From Clostridiales bacterium (lineage in GTDB: Bacteria > Bacillota > Clostridia > Christensenellales > Aristaeellaceae): a stretch of DNA of 64,000 nucleotides. The stretch's first letter is position 1, and every line of letters starts with the position of its first letter. Positions 15,483 through 24,567 of this stretch are shown here, one piece after another. The notes under the pieces were generated by a model that worked only from the letters and a program-made list of their open reading frames with translations, was not told where the DNA came from and searched no databases. Location: assembly GCA_015056325.1 (NCBI GenBank), contig SVGL01000004.1, positions 109,029-173,028 on the forward strand, read 5' to 3'. Made by a program: the position numbers and the translations under genes.

Positions 15483-16781
15483 ATGTCTGAGAAGTTCAAC
15501 TACGGCTATAACGGCCAGCAGTTCCAGAAGTTCAAAAAGTACGCCTGGCTGACTCTGCTCAGCTTCGGCTTCACTTACCTGTTCTTCTACAACGGCCGCC
15601 AGAACATTAACCTGGTGCTGCCGCTGATGAAGCAGGAGTTCCAGTCCGACCTGGGCACGCTGGGCGTGGTGTCTTCCGCGCTGTTCTGGTGCTATGCCTT
15701 TGGCCAGCTGGTCAGCGGACGCCTGGGTTCCTTCTTTGGGTACAAGAAGCTGATGATCTTCGGCGTGGCAGCCTCCGCTGTGCTGAACGTCGCGATCTCC
15801 TTCCAGAGCAACCTGGTGCTGATCGCCATCCTGTGGGGCCTGAACGGCTTCTGCCAGGCGATGGTGTGGTCCAACGGCGTGGGCGTGATCAACAAGTGGT
15901 GGCCCAAGGAAAAGCGCGGCTTTGCCTCCGGTCTGGCGACGGCCTTCTCCGGCGTAGCCCAGGCAGTCACCTATCTGACGGTGAACTGGTGCCTGATCCT
16001 GAATCCGGAATGGACCTGGCGCGCGGGCTTCCGATTCCCCATCATCCCGATGGTGCTGATCCTGATCGCCTTTGTGTTCTTCTTCAAGGAGAAACCCGAG
16101 AACGTGGGCCTGCCCGCGTTCCAGGAAGCCGACCAGAACCTTGATGCCAGCGATGCGGCGATGGAAGCGGAAATTGCCAAGCGCGGCTTCTTCTACCCCT
16201 ATAAGCTGCTCTTCGCCGAGCCCAAAGTGCTGGTGTTCTGCCTGATCTCCGCCATCGCAGGCGTGGGCCGCTATGGCCTGCTGACCTGGATTCCCACCTA
16301 CTTCACCGAGGCCATGGGGCTGACGCTGAAGGACGATATGTTCACCTACATCGTGCTGCCCCTGGGGCAGGCCTGCGCCATGTTCGTTTTCCCCTTCATC
16401 ACCGACAAGGTGTTCAAGGGCAAGCGTGAGCCGATGCTGATCCTGGCTTCTGTGATGGCCTTCATCGGTATGATCTGCTTCCCCATGTTCAAGACGCAGA
16501 TGCCCGCCACCGTGATGCTCTTTGTCGTGGGCGTGTTCAGCATGGTGACTGGTGTGATCTGGGCCATCGCGGGAGACATGGGCGGCCGCGCGCTGTCCTC
16601 CACCGTGGTTGGCGTGCTGGACTGGGCGGTCTACATGGGCGCTGCCATCCAGGCATCTGTATTTGGCTTCGTGCAGCAGACCTTCGGATGGCCGGCGATC
16701 TTCGTGACCATCGGCGTGCTGTACATTGTCATGCTGGTGCTGACGCTGCTGGCACGCAAGATGAAGATGCGCAAGCTGTGA
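15483..16781 (+). CDS. GlpT/UhpT-family organophosphate:phosphate antiporter (MFS)
   Basis: Inner-membrane major facilitator protein of 432 residues with about twelve helices. The pattern (FFYNGRQNINLVLPLM near the start, then FWCYAFGQLVSGRLGSFFG) is that of the organophosphate:Pi antiporters GlpT, UhpT and PgtP. The start at ATG 15483 follows AAGGAG by 6 bases; an earlier in-frame start would overlap the upstream gene. It should bring in a small phosphate ester (glycerol-3-phosphate, phosphocholine or similar) in exchange for phosphate, matching the cytidylyltransferase genes beside it. Confidence 0.85.
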   Translation: MSEKFNYGYNGQQFQKFKKYAWLTLLSFGFTYLFFYNGRQNINLVLPLMKQEFQSDLGTLGVVSSALFWCYAFGQLVSGRLGSFFGYKKLMIFGVAASAVLNVAISFQSNLVLIAILWGLNGFCQAMVWSNGVGVINKWWPKEKRGFASGLATAFSGVAQAVTYLTVNWCLILNPEWTWRAGFRFPIIPMVLILIAFVFFFKEKPENVGLPAFQEADQNLDASDAAMEAEIAKRGFFYPYKLLFAEPKVLVFCLISAIAGVGRYGLLTWIPTYFTEAMGLTLKDDMFTYIVLPLGQACAMFVFPFITDKVFKGKREPMLILASVMAFIGMICFPMFKTQMPATVMLFVVGVFSMVTGVIWAIAGDMGGRALSSTVVGVLDWAVYMGAAIQASVFGFVQQTFGWPAIFVTIGVLYIVMLVLTLLARKMKMRKL

Positions 16782-16803
16782 CATGCGGATGAATAGCATA
16801 GAG

Positions 16804-16838
16804 CAACTCCCCGCTCATATCAGAGCGGGGAGTTGTTT
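16804..16838 (+). terminator. Terminator after the GlpT-like gene
   Basis: Perfect 13-base stem CAACTCCCCGCTC (16804-16816) / GAGCGGGGAGTTG (16823-16835), 6-base loop, followed by TTTGC. Confidence 0.85.
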
Positions 16839-16955
16839 GCTTCAGGAAGTGTGCTGCATGGCGACATTGGAGATGGAAAATCGCGACCAATGATGCGGAT
16901 TCCCTTCCGTTTGAGCAGAAAATATTGCTGAGATATAGCGATGCAGGTTTTTTTC

Positions 16956-16964
16956 TGTTATAAT
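16956..16964 (+). promoter_or_regulatory. Extended -10 promoter of the partner-switch/RiPP export operon
   Basis: TGTTATAAT, an extended -10 (TG-N-TATAAT) 47 bases before the STAS gene start. No good -35 hexamer is seen at 17 bases (TAGCGA), so it may rely on the extended -10 or an activator. Confidence 0.6.
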
Positions 16965-17011
16965 GTGAGCATATACATGTCAAAATCACATCAAGCAAGG
17001 AGAAAATGCAT

Positions 17012-17308
17012 ATGACCATCGAAAAGGCCGTTAACGGTACTGCGCTGACCCTCACCCTGTCCGGCCGTCTGGACACCACCACCGCTCCCCAGCTGGAAGC
17101 CGAGCTGAAGGCCAGTCTCTCCGGTGTGGAAAGCCTCGTGCTGGATTTTGCCGCGCTGGATTATCTGTCCTCCGCAGGTCTGCGCGTGCTGCTGGCGGCA
17201 CAGAAGCAGATGAACAAGCAGGGGGATATGGTGGTTCGCAACGTGAATGAAACCATCATGGAGATCTTTGACGTGACCGGCTTCTGCGACATTCTGACCA
17301 TCGAGTGA
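17012..17308 (+). CDS. STAS-domain anti-sigma factor antagonist (RsbV/SpoIIAA type)
   Basis: 98-residue cytoplasmic protein, single STAS domain. The conserved DYLSSAGLR segment holds the serine that is phosphorylated by an RsbW-type kinase and dephosphorylated by an RsbU/SpoIIE-type phosphatase. Those two partners are the next two genes, so all three parts of a partner switch are present. I prefer ATG 17012 to ATG 17006, because AAGGAG then lies 9 rather than 3 bases upstream. Confidence 0.9.
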   Translation: MTIEKAVNGTALTLTLSGRLDTTTAPQLEAELKASLSGVESLVLDFAALDYLSSAGLRVLLAAQKQMNKQGDMVVRNVNETIMEIFDVTGFCDILTIE

Positions 17309-17313
17309 GGAAT

Positions 17314-19221
17314 ATGAAGAAAAAAACAAAGCTGTCCCAATCCTTTCAGCACCGGCTGATCGTGCTGGTAGCCATCGCCTTTCTGGCGACGACGGCTTTC
17401 CTGTGGCTGATCCAGACACGGCTGTCGGAGAACAATGCGATCAATCTGCTGCGGCTGAACCTCTCTGACGTGAGGGAGGACATTATCGACGCCTCTGATA
17501 ACAATCTGCTCAAGCTGACGCGGAATGTGGCGCAGGAAATCAACGCCCAGGAGGCTGTCGATGCTGCGCTGCTGGAAAGCCTGATGACGAAGTATGACGT
17601 GACGGAGATCAACGTCATTGACGAAAATGGCATCATCGTCGTCACCACCTATCCGGATTTTCTGAACTACGACATGCGCAGCGGCGCCCAGTCGGCAGAA
17701 TTCATGGTGCTGCTGGAGGGCAAGACGGAGTACGTGCAGAGCTACCAGCCCGTGTCCTTCACCGAATCCAGCGAGCCCTCCGGCGCAGGCCTCAAGCAGG
17801 GTAAGTTCGTGCAAACGGGCCTGATGGCGGAAGGCAGCGTGTTCTCCCGCAAGTACGGCGGCGTGACGCTGGCACGCGGCGGCTTTGTGCAGGTCGGCTA
17901 CGGCGCCGAGCGCTTCCAGAAGGACATCGATGAGTTCGTCGTGGGCGTGACCCGCAACCGCCATGTGGGCGAGGGCGGCTGCATCATCATCGTGGACGAA
18001 AGCTGGAATATCGTCAGCGACCGCTACGGCAACGAAGGAGCAAATCTGGAAGTGACCGGGCTGTGGATTGACCCGGCAGCGATGCCGGAAAACGAGCCCT
18101 TCCAGGCGGAGGTCTATGGTCAACCCTGCTACTGTATGTACCGGACCACCGAGGGTTACCGCATCGTAGCGGTGATGCCGCGCAGCGAGGCTGCCCTGTC
18201 CCGCAACGTATCCGTGAGTGTGACGACGGCGATGCAGATCGTCGTGTTTACGGCACTGTTCATCATGATCTTCGTGCTGGTGAAGAAGCTGGTGGTCAAC
18301 AACATCTACCAGATCAACGAGTCGCTCTCCGCCATTACCGCGGGCAATCTGGACACCGTGGTGGACGTGCGCTCCCATGTGGAGTTTGAGGCTCTGTCCA
18401 ACGATATCAACACCACCGTGGATACCCTCAAGCGCTACATTGCCGATGCAGCCGCCCGCATCGATGCGGAGTTGGCCTTCGCCAAGGCGATCCAGCATTC
18501 CGCGCTGCCATCCGTGTTCCCGCCCTATCCGGGTCGCAATGAGTTCGATATCCATGCGGCCATGTATACCGCCAAGGAAGTGGGCGGTGACTTCTACGAT
18601 TTCTACTTTGTGGATGAGGACACCCTGGCCTTCCTCGTCGCGGACGTGTCCGGCAAGGGCATCCCGGCGGCCATGTTCATGATGCAGTCCAAGACGCTGC
18701 TCAAGAGCTGCGCCGAGTCCGGCATGCCCATTGAGCAGGTGTTCACCACCGCCAATGAGAAGCTTTGCGAGGGCAACGACGCGGGCATGTTCGTCACCGC
18801 GTGGATGGGCCTGCTCAACGTGAAGACCGGTCTGGTGACCTTTGCCAACGCGGGCCACAATCCGCCGCTGGTGAAGCGCGCCGACGGCAACTTTGAGTAC
18901 CACAAGACCCGTGCGGGCTTTGTGCTGGCAGGCATGGAGGGCATCCGCTACCGCAAGTTTGAGCTGCAGCTCCAGCCCGGGGACACCGTCTACCTCTACA
19001 CCGACGGCGTGACCGAGGCGACCAATGTCGTCCAGGAGCTCTACGGCGACACGCGGCTCTTGACGCTGCTGAACCAGCAGCAGGGCTCTGCTGCCAAGGA
19101 AGTTTGCGAAGCCGTCAAGGCCGACGTGGACGCCTTTGCGGGCGAAGCGGAGCAGTTTGACGACATCACCATGCTGTGTCTGACCTGGCACGGCACGCAA
19201 AACGGGGAGGTGAGCGCATGA
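17314..19221 (+). CDS. Membrane SpoIIE/RsbU-type PP2C phosphatase with extracellular sensor and HAMP
   Basis: 635 residues. One N-terminal membrane helix (about 12-35), a long extracellular region (about 36-290) of sensor type, a second helix (about 300-325), a HAMP-like linker, then a PP2C domain of the SpoIIE family (about 390-635) with KEVGGDFYDF, FLVADVSGKG, GHNPP and DTVYLYTDGVTE. It should dephosphorylate the STAS protein when the outside sensor is triggered. It follows the STAS gene almost without a gap; GTG 17305 overlapping the previous stop is an alternative start. It overlaps the kinase gene by 4 bases (ATGA). Confidence 0.88.
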   Translation: MKKKTKLSQSFQHRLIVLVAIAFLATTAFLWLIQTRLSENNAINLLRLNLSDVREDIIDASDNNLLKLTRNVAQEINAQEAVDAALLESLMTKYDVTEINVIDENGIIVVTTYPDFLNYDMRSGAQSAEFMVLLEGKTEYVQSYQPVSFTESSEPSGAGLKQGKFVQTGLMAEGSVFSRKYGGVTLARGGFVQVGYGAERFQKDIDEFVVGVTRNRHVGEGGCIIIVDESWNIVSDRYGNEGANLEVTGLWIDPAAMPENEPFQAEVYGQPCYCMYRTTEGYRIVAVMPRSEAALSRNVSVSVTTAMQIVVFTALFIMIFVLVKKLVVNNIYQINESLSAITAGNLDTVVDVRSHVEFEALSNDINTTVDTLKRYIADAAARIDAELAFAKAIQHSALPSVFPPYPGRNEFDIHAAMYTAKEVGGDFYDFYFVDEDTLAFLVADVSGKGIPAAMFMMQSKTLLKSCAESGMPIEQVFTTANEKLCEGNDAGMFVTAWMGLLNVKTGLVTFANAGHNPPLVKRADGNFEYHKTRAGFVLAGMEGIRYRKFELQLQPGDTVYLYTDGVTEATNVVQELYGDTRLLTLLNQQQGSAAKEVCEAVKADVDAFAGEAEQFDDITMLCLTWHGTQNGEVSA

Positions 19222-19631
19222 CGGAGCTGACCATTGCCGCAACGGTGGAGAACATCGGGACCGTGACCGACTTCGTCAACGCGCAGCTGGAGGCGCTGGA
19301 CTGCCCCATGAAGGCACAGATGCAGATCGACATCGCCATTGACGAGCTGTTCGGCAACATCGCCCACTATGCCTACCACCCGGATGTGGGTGAGACCACC
19401 GTCCGCGTGGAGGTGGTCGAAGATCCGCTGAGCGTCATCATCACCTTCATCGACGGCGGCGTGCCCTATGATCCCCTGACCGCGGCTGATCCGGATACCA
19501 CGCTCTCCGCCGAGGAGCGCGCCATCGGCGGCCTGGGCATCTTCATGGTGAAGAAGACCATGGACGAAATCACCTACCGCTATGAGGGCGGCAAGAACAT
19601 CCTGTCCATCCGAAAGAAAATTGGGAGCTGA
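19218..19631 (+). CDS. Anti-sigma factor / serine kinase (RsbW/SpoIIAB type)
   Basis: 137 residues, HATPase_c (GHKL) fold: the N-box IDELFGNIAHYAY, then FIDGGVPYDP as G1 box and IGGLGIFMVKKTMDEITY as G2 box. It should phosphorylate the STAS protein and bind a client sigma factor or other partner. It starts in the ATGA overlap with the phosphatase, with GGGGAGG upstream. No SigB-like gene is present; the only sigma gene in the operon is an ECF factor 5 kb downstream. Confidence 0.88.
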   Translation: MTELTIAATVENIGTVTDFVNAQLEALDCPMKAQMQIDIAIDELFGNIAHYAYHPDVGETTVRVEVVEDPLSVIITFIDGGVPYDPLTAADPDTTLSAEERAIGGLGIFMVKKTMDEITYRYEGGKNILSIRKKIGS

Positions 19632-19635
19632 TACC

Positions 19636-20106
19636 ATGAGCAACCTGTTCCGCAAAAAGAGCCTGGAGCGCATTTCCTCCCCCGAGCAGCTCAACAGCTA
19701 CATCCGCGTGTCCACGCCCTCCGTGTGGCTGCTGCTGACGGCGATTGTCATCCTGCTTCTCGGCGTGTGCGTGTGGGGTGTGTTCGGCCATATGGACACG
19801 ACGCTGCCTGCCGTTGCCGTTGCGCAGGAGGGCAGCGTGACCGCCTGGGTTCGCGAGGCAGATGCGGAGAAGGTCAGCGCCGGTGCGGCAGTCACCGTCG
19901 ATTGTGTGGAAGGAACAGTGCTGTCCATTGACGCGGAGCCTGTGCGTGTGGACGACAGTTTCACCGATTACATGCGTCATGTGGGCAGCCTTCAGGCAGG
20001 GGAGTGGGTCTTTGCAGTCGTGCTGGATGTAAACTGCCCTGATGGCGTATATGCCGCGCAGATCGTCATTGACAGCGTTTCACCCATGTCCTTTGTGCTG
20101 AATTGA
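19636..20106 (+). CDS. NHLP-type bacteriocin secretion protein (short HlyD-like)
   Basis: 156 residues: a 30-residue cytoplasmic tail containing LERISSPEQLNSYIRV, one membrane helix (about 33-56), and a short extracellular part with a lipoyl-like half (VAQEGSVTAWVREADAEKVSAG). The first segment is typical of secretion proteins of NHLP/NHLM export systems. It is shorter than the full membrane-fusion proteins of other exporters. It precedes the two NHLP ABC genes and probably acts as their periplasm-side or wall-side adaptor. The start at ATG 19636 gives the family's normal N-terminus. Confidence 0.75.
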   Translation: MSNLFRKKSLERISSPEQLNSYIRVSTPSVWLLLTAIVILLLGVCVWGVFGHMDTTLPAVAVAQEGSVTAWVREADAEKVSAGAAVTVDCVEGTVLSIDAEPVRVDDSFTDYMRHVGSLQAGEWVFAVVLDVNCPDGVYAAQIVIDSVSPMSFVLN

Positions 20107-20114
20107 GGTGCGCC

Positions 20115-22292
20115 ATGGCAAACGCAAAGAAGATCAATCAGCCCGTAACCCAGGGCGTCGCGAAGGTACCGGTGGTCATGCAGATGGAGGCGCTGGAATG
20201 CGGCGCTGCCTCCTTGACCATGGTGCTGGCCTATTACGGCAAGTGGATCCCCCTGGAGCAGGTGCGCGCTGACTGCGGCGTATCCCGGGATGGCTCCAAC
20301 GCCAAGAACGTCCTGCGGGCTGCCCGCAGCTACGGCCTCGTGGCCAAGGGTTACCGGTTTGAGCCGGAGGCCCTGAAGAAGGAAGGCAAGTTCCCCTGCA
20401 TCATCCACTGGAACTTCAATCACTTCCTGGTGCTTTGCGGCTTCAAGGGTGAAAAGGCTGTCCTCAACGACCCCGCTCGCGGCCATTACACCGTGCCCAT
20501 GGAGGTTTTCGACAAGTCCTTCACCGGCATCTGTCTGATGTTTGAGCCCGGCGAAGACTTCGAGCCAGGCGGCAAGCCCAAGAGCGTGCTGGCCTTTGCC
20601 CGTCAGCGCATGAAGGGTACCGGCGAGGCGGTGGCCTTTACCGTCATCACCACGGTGATCGCGTCACTGATCGGCATCGTCCAGCCTGGCTTTTCCCGCA
20701 TCTTCCTGGACCGCCTGCTCACCGGGGTGAACCCGGAGTGGGTCACGCCTTTCCTGTGGGCGCTGGCAGGGCTGTCCATCGTGCAGATCGTGATCGCCTT
20801 CATCCAGGCGATTTATTCCGCGCGTATCAACGGCAAGATTGCTGCAGTTGGCAGCATTACCTACATGTGGAAGATCCTGCAGCTGCCCATGGAGTTTTTC
20901 TCCCAGCGCATGGCGGGTGACATCCAGCAGCGCAAGGGCACCAATGCCTCCATCGCTGCAAGCCTGGTCAGCACCTTTGCGCCGCTGATCATCCAGGCTT
21001 TCATGATGGTGTTCTACCTGGTGGTCATGCTGCGCTACAGCGTGATGCTGACGCTGGTGGGCATCGCCTCCATCCTGATCAACACCGCGCTGTCCCGCTA
21101 CATATCCGCCAAGCGCGTCAACATCACCCGCGTGCAGATGCGCGATTCGGGCAAGCTCTCCGGAACCACCGTGGCGGGCATTGAGATGATCGAGACCATC
21201 AAGGCCAGCGGCGCGGAGAATGGCTTCTTCGAGAAGTGGTCGGGCTACCAGGCCAGCGTGTGCCTGCAGGAAACGAAGTTCGCCAAGCTCAACCAGTATA
21301 TCGGCCTGATTCCTCAGATTATTTCCACCCTCACCAACACCGCCGTCACCATTCTGGGCGTGTACCTGGTGTTGCAGGGGCAGTTCACCATCGGCATGGT
21401 GATGGCGTTCCAGGGCTTTCTGGCTTCCTTCATGGCCCCGGCTCAGCAGCTGATCTCCGCCGGACAGACGCTGCAGGAGATGCGCACCCAGATGGAGCGC
21501 ATCGAGGACGTGATGCAGTATCCCTCCGACGTGGTGTACGATAGTCAGGGCGAGGAAGAAACCTACCAGAAGCTCTCCGGCGCAATCGAGATGAAGAACG
21601 TGACCTTCGGCTACTCCCGTTTGGCGGAGCCGCTGATCCGCGACTTCAACCTGACGCTGAAGCCCGGCAGCCGCGTGGCCTTCGTGGGCACCTCCGGCTG
21701 CGGCAAATCGACGCTTTCGAAGCTGATCTCCGGCCTGTATCAGCCCTGGAGCGGCGAGATCCTCTTTGACGGCAAGCCCATGACCCAAATCGACCGCAGC
21801 GTCTTCACCGGATCCCTGGCCGTGGTGGATCAGGATATCATCCTCTTTGAGGACACCATCGCCAACAACATCAAGATGTGGGACAACTCCATCGAGGACT
21901 TCGAGATGATCATGGCCGCCCGCGACGCCCAGCTGCACGAGGACATCATGCAGCGCGACGGCGGCTACAGCTACCGCATCACCGAGGGCGGCAAGGACTT
22001 CTCCGGCGGACAGCGCCAGCGTATCGAGATCGCCCGCGTGCTGGCCCAGGATCCCACCATCATCATCCTGGACGAGGCAACCTCCGCCCTGGACGCGCGT
22101 ACGGAATACAACGTGGTGAAGTCCATCAAGGACCGCGGCATCACCTGCATCGTCGTGGCACATAGGCTTTCCACCATCCGCGACTGCGACGAGATCATCG
22201 TCATGGATCGCGGGCAGGTTGTGGAGCGGGGCACCCATGAGGAGCTGTATGCCCTGAACGGCTTCTATACCAAGCTGGTCTGCAGCGAGTAA
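20115..22292 (+). CDS. NHLP peptide exporter: C39 peptidase + permease + ATPase
   Basis: 725 residues. N-terminal C39 peptidase (about 1-140) with catalytic Cys in MEALECGAASL, His in WNFNHFLVL and Asp in VLNDPARG, which cleaves leaders after a double glycine. The middle is an ABC exporter membrane domain of six helices. The C-terminal ATPase has Walker A GTSGCGKST, signature FSGGQRQR and Walker B IIILDEATSALDA. GAGG lies 6 bases before ATG 20115. The Nif11-like precursor downstream ends its leader in AVAGG, the site such peptidases cut. It acts with the second ABC protein directly after it. Confidence 0.92.
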   Translation: MANAKKINQPVTQGVAKVPVVMQMEALECGAASLTMVLAYYGKWIPLEQVRADCGVSRDGSNAKNVLRAARSYGLVAKGYRFEPEALKKEGKFPCIIHWNFNHFLVLCGFKGEKAVLNDPARGHYTVPMEVFDKSFTGICLMFEPGEDFEPGGKPKSVLAFARQRMKGTGEAVAFTVITTVIASLIGIVQPGFSRIFLDRLLTGVNPEWVTPFLWALAGLSIVQIVIAFIQAIYSARINGKIAAVGSITYMWKILQLPMEFFSQRMAGDIQQRKGTNASIAASLVSTFAPLIIQAFMMVFYLVVMLRYSVMLTLVGIASILINTALSRYISAKRVNITRVQMRDSGKLSGTTVAGIEMIETIKASGAENGFFEKWSGYQASVCLQETKFAKLNQYIGLIPQIISTLTNTAVTILGVYLVLQGQFTIGMVMAFQGFLASFMAPAQQLISAGQTLQEMRTQMERIEDVMQYPSDVVYDSQGEEETYQKLSGAIEMKNVTFGYSRLAEPLIRDFNLTLKPGSRVAFVGTSGCGKSTLSKLISGLYQPWSGEILFDGKPMTQIDRSVFTGSLAVVDQDIILFEDTIANNIKMWDNSIEDFEMIMAARDAQLHEDIMQRDGGYSYRITEGGKDFSGGQRQRIEIARVLAQDPTIIILDEATSALDARTEYNVVKSIKDRGITCIVVAHRLSTIRDCDEIIVMDRGQVVERGTHEELYALNGFYTKLVCSE

Positions 22293-22308
22293 GGAGGGAG
22301 GCGGACAC

Positions 22309-24492
22309 ATGGGGTGGTTTGACGAGCAAATCAAGCAAAGAAAGCAAAGCGACGATCAGCTGTTTGAGGAAGCCTTCGTCCGCATCGCCGATGCGGTGCT
22401 GGGCACGAAGATGGCCGCCGCTTATCAGAGCGATGAAGCCAAGGCCAGCGGCGAGATCGGCGAGATTCTCAAGTATTACAAGATCAAGCCCAAGGAAATC
22501 CCCGACACCGTCAAAGGGCTGGATGACCGCCTGGAATACCTGCTTCGCCCCCACGGCATTATGCGCCGAAACGTGGAGCTGCCAAAGGGGTGGCACCGCG
22601 ACGCCATCGGCGCGATGCTGGGCCGCCGCAAGGATGACGGCAGCGTGGTGGCACTCATTCCCCGAGGCCTCACCGGCTATGCCTACTACGACTCGAAGGC
22701 TGCCCAGTGGGTGCGCATCAGTAAGAAGAACGAAGACCTCTTTGACGACGAGGCCATCTGCTTCTACAAGCCGTTCCCGCTGACGAAGCTGACCGTGCCG
22801 TCTCTCATGCGTTACATCGCCGAGTGCCTGGACAAGGCGGATATTGCCCTTGTGGTGCTCTCTACGATGATCGTGTCCCTGGTGGGTCTGCTGACCCCCA
22901 GGCTGACGTCGCTGCTGTTCGGTAGCGTGGTGGAAAGCGGCAGCCTGCGCCTGCTGACCGCCATTGCGGTGTTCATGATCAGCGTGTCCGTCAGTCAGCT
23001 GCTGTTCAAGTCAGTCAGCGCGCTGCTGTCGGGCCGGGTGACAACCAAATTGAACCTCTCCGTGCAGGCGGCCACGATGATGCGTATCCTGTCCCTGCCG
23101 GCGGATTTCTTCAAGAAGTGGTCCAGCGGCGAACTCGCCAGCCGTTCCCAGCAGCTGCAGTCCCTGTGCCAGATGCTGGTGTCCGCTGCGCTGAACACGG
23201 GCCTCACGTCCCTGTTCTCCCTTCTGTACATCACGCAGATATTCGCCTTCGCTCCGGCGCTGGTGGCGCCTGCGCTGGCGATCATCCTGTTGACGCTGAT
23301 TTTCACCATCTGTACCACGCTGTACCAGATGAAGATCACCCGCAATCAGATGGAGCTCGCCGCTCAGGAAAGCGGCATGAGCTACGCGCTGATCACCGGC
23401 ATCCAGAAGATCAAGCTCTCCGGTGCGGAGAAACGCGCCTATGCCCGCTGGTCCGACCTGTATGCCAAGCAGGTGGCGATGCAGTATAATCCCCCGATGT
23501 TCCTGCGGTTGAACAGCGTCATCGGCACCGCCATCGCCCTCGCCGGCACGCTGGTAATGTACACGATGGCGCTGAAGAGCGGTGTAGGAGTTTCGGATTA
23601 CTACGCCTTCAACGCGGCGTATGGCATGGTCAGCGGCGCGTTCATGTCCCTGGCAGGCATCGCCATGACGCTGGCCCAGTTTAAGCCCGTGATGTCCATG
23701 GCACAGCCCATCATGGACGCCGAGCCCGAGGTCTCCGAGGGCAAACAGGTCATCGACCGCATTTCCGGCGCGATTGAAGTCAACAACGTCTCCTTCCGCT
23801 ACCGGGAGGACATGCCCCTCATCCTGGATGACCTGTCCCTGAAGATCCGCCCCGGCCAGTATGTGGCCATCGTGGGCCCCACCGGCTGCGGTAAGTCCAC
23901 GCTCATGCGCATCCTCCTGGGCTTTGAAAAGCCACAGAAGGGCGCGGTCTACTACAACGGCAAGGACCTGAACACCATCGACCTCAAGTCCCTGCGCCGC
24001 AAGATCGGCGTCGTGATGCAAAACGGCAAGCTGTTTCAGGGGGACATCTACTCTAACATCGTGATTTCCGCGCCCCAGCTGACCGTCGATCAGGCATGGG
24101 AGGCCGCTGAAATGGCCGGCGTCGCCGAGGATATCCGCAACATGCCCATGGGCATGCACACCATCATCTCCGAGGGCTCGGGCGGCATCTCCGGCGGACA
24201 GCGCCAGCGGCTGATGATTGCCCGCGCCATCGCGCCCAAGCCGAAGATCCTCATGTTTGACGAGGCCACCTCCGCCCTGGACAACATCACCCAAAAGACG
24301 GTGTCCGACTCCCTGGAAAAGCTGAGGTGCACCCGCATCGTCATCGCCCACCGGCTGTCCACCATCCGCGCCTGCGACCGGATCATTTACCTGGAAAAGG
24401 GCAGGATCGTGGAGGACGGCACCTACGATGAGCTGATCGCAAAGGGTGAGAAGTTCGCCGGGCTGGTCGAAAGACAGCGGCTGGATACATGA
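22309..24492 (+). CDS. NHLP peptide exporter: second ABC permease/ATPase
   Basis: 727 residues. Instead of a peptidase it carries an N-terminal region of about 170 residues, then a six-helix exporter domain and an ATPase with Walker A GPTGCGKST, signature ISGGQRQR and DEATSALDN. NHLP systems usually come as such a pair, one with and one without the C39 domain, probably forming a heterodimer. It starts 16 bases after its partner with AAGGAGGGAGG upstream. Confidence 0.9.
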   Translation: MGWFDEQIKQRKQSDDQLFEEAFVRIADAVLGTKMAAAYQSDEAKASGEIGEILKYYKIKPKEIPDTVKGLDDRLEYLLRPHGIMRRNVELPKGWHRDAIGAMLGRRKDDGSVVALIPRGLTGYAYYDSKAAQWVRISKKNEDLFDDEAICFYKPFPLTKLTVPSLMRYIAECLDKADIALVVLSTMIVSLVGLLTPRLTSLLFGSVVESGSLRLLTAIAVFMISVSVSQLLFKSVSALLSGRVTTKLNLSVQAATMMRILSLPADFFKKWSSGELASRSQQLQSLCQMLVSAALNTGLTSLFSLLYITQIFAFAPALVAPALAIILLTLIFTICTTLYQMKITRNQMELAAQESGMSYALITGIQKIKLSGAEKRAYARWSDLYAKQVAMQYNPPMFLRLNSVIGTAIALAGTLVMYTMALKSGVGVSDYYAFNAAYGMVSGAFMSLAGIAMTLAQFKPVMSMAQPIMDAEPEVSEGKQVIDRISGAIEVNNVSFRYREDMPLILDDLSLKIRPGQYVAIVGPTGCGKSTLMRILLGFEKPQKGAVYYNGKDLNTIDLKSLRRKIGVVMQNGKLFQGDIYSNIVISAPQLTVDQAWEAAEMAGVAEDIRNMPMGMHTIISEGSGGISGGQRQRLMIARAIAPKPKILMFDEATSALDNITQKTVSDSLEKLRCTRIVIAHRLSTIRACDRIIYLEKGRIVEDGTYDELIAKGEKFAGLVERQRLDT

Positions 24493-24567
24493 TTATTTCA
24501 CCCAGGATGATACCTTTCCTCCGGAGCATCGGTTCAAATAACGGAAGCCATAGAAAGGAGGCTGCCA

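Noticed and set aside
17012..19631. Naming the trio as the SigB or SpoIIA operon
   Set aside because: No SigB/SigF-type sigma gene follows; the context is a peptide export operon.
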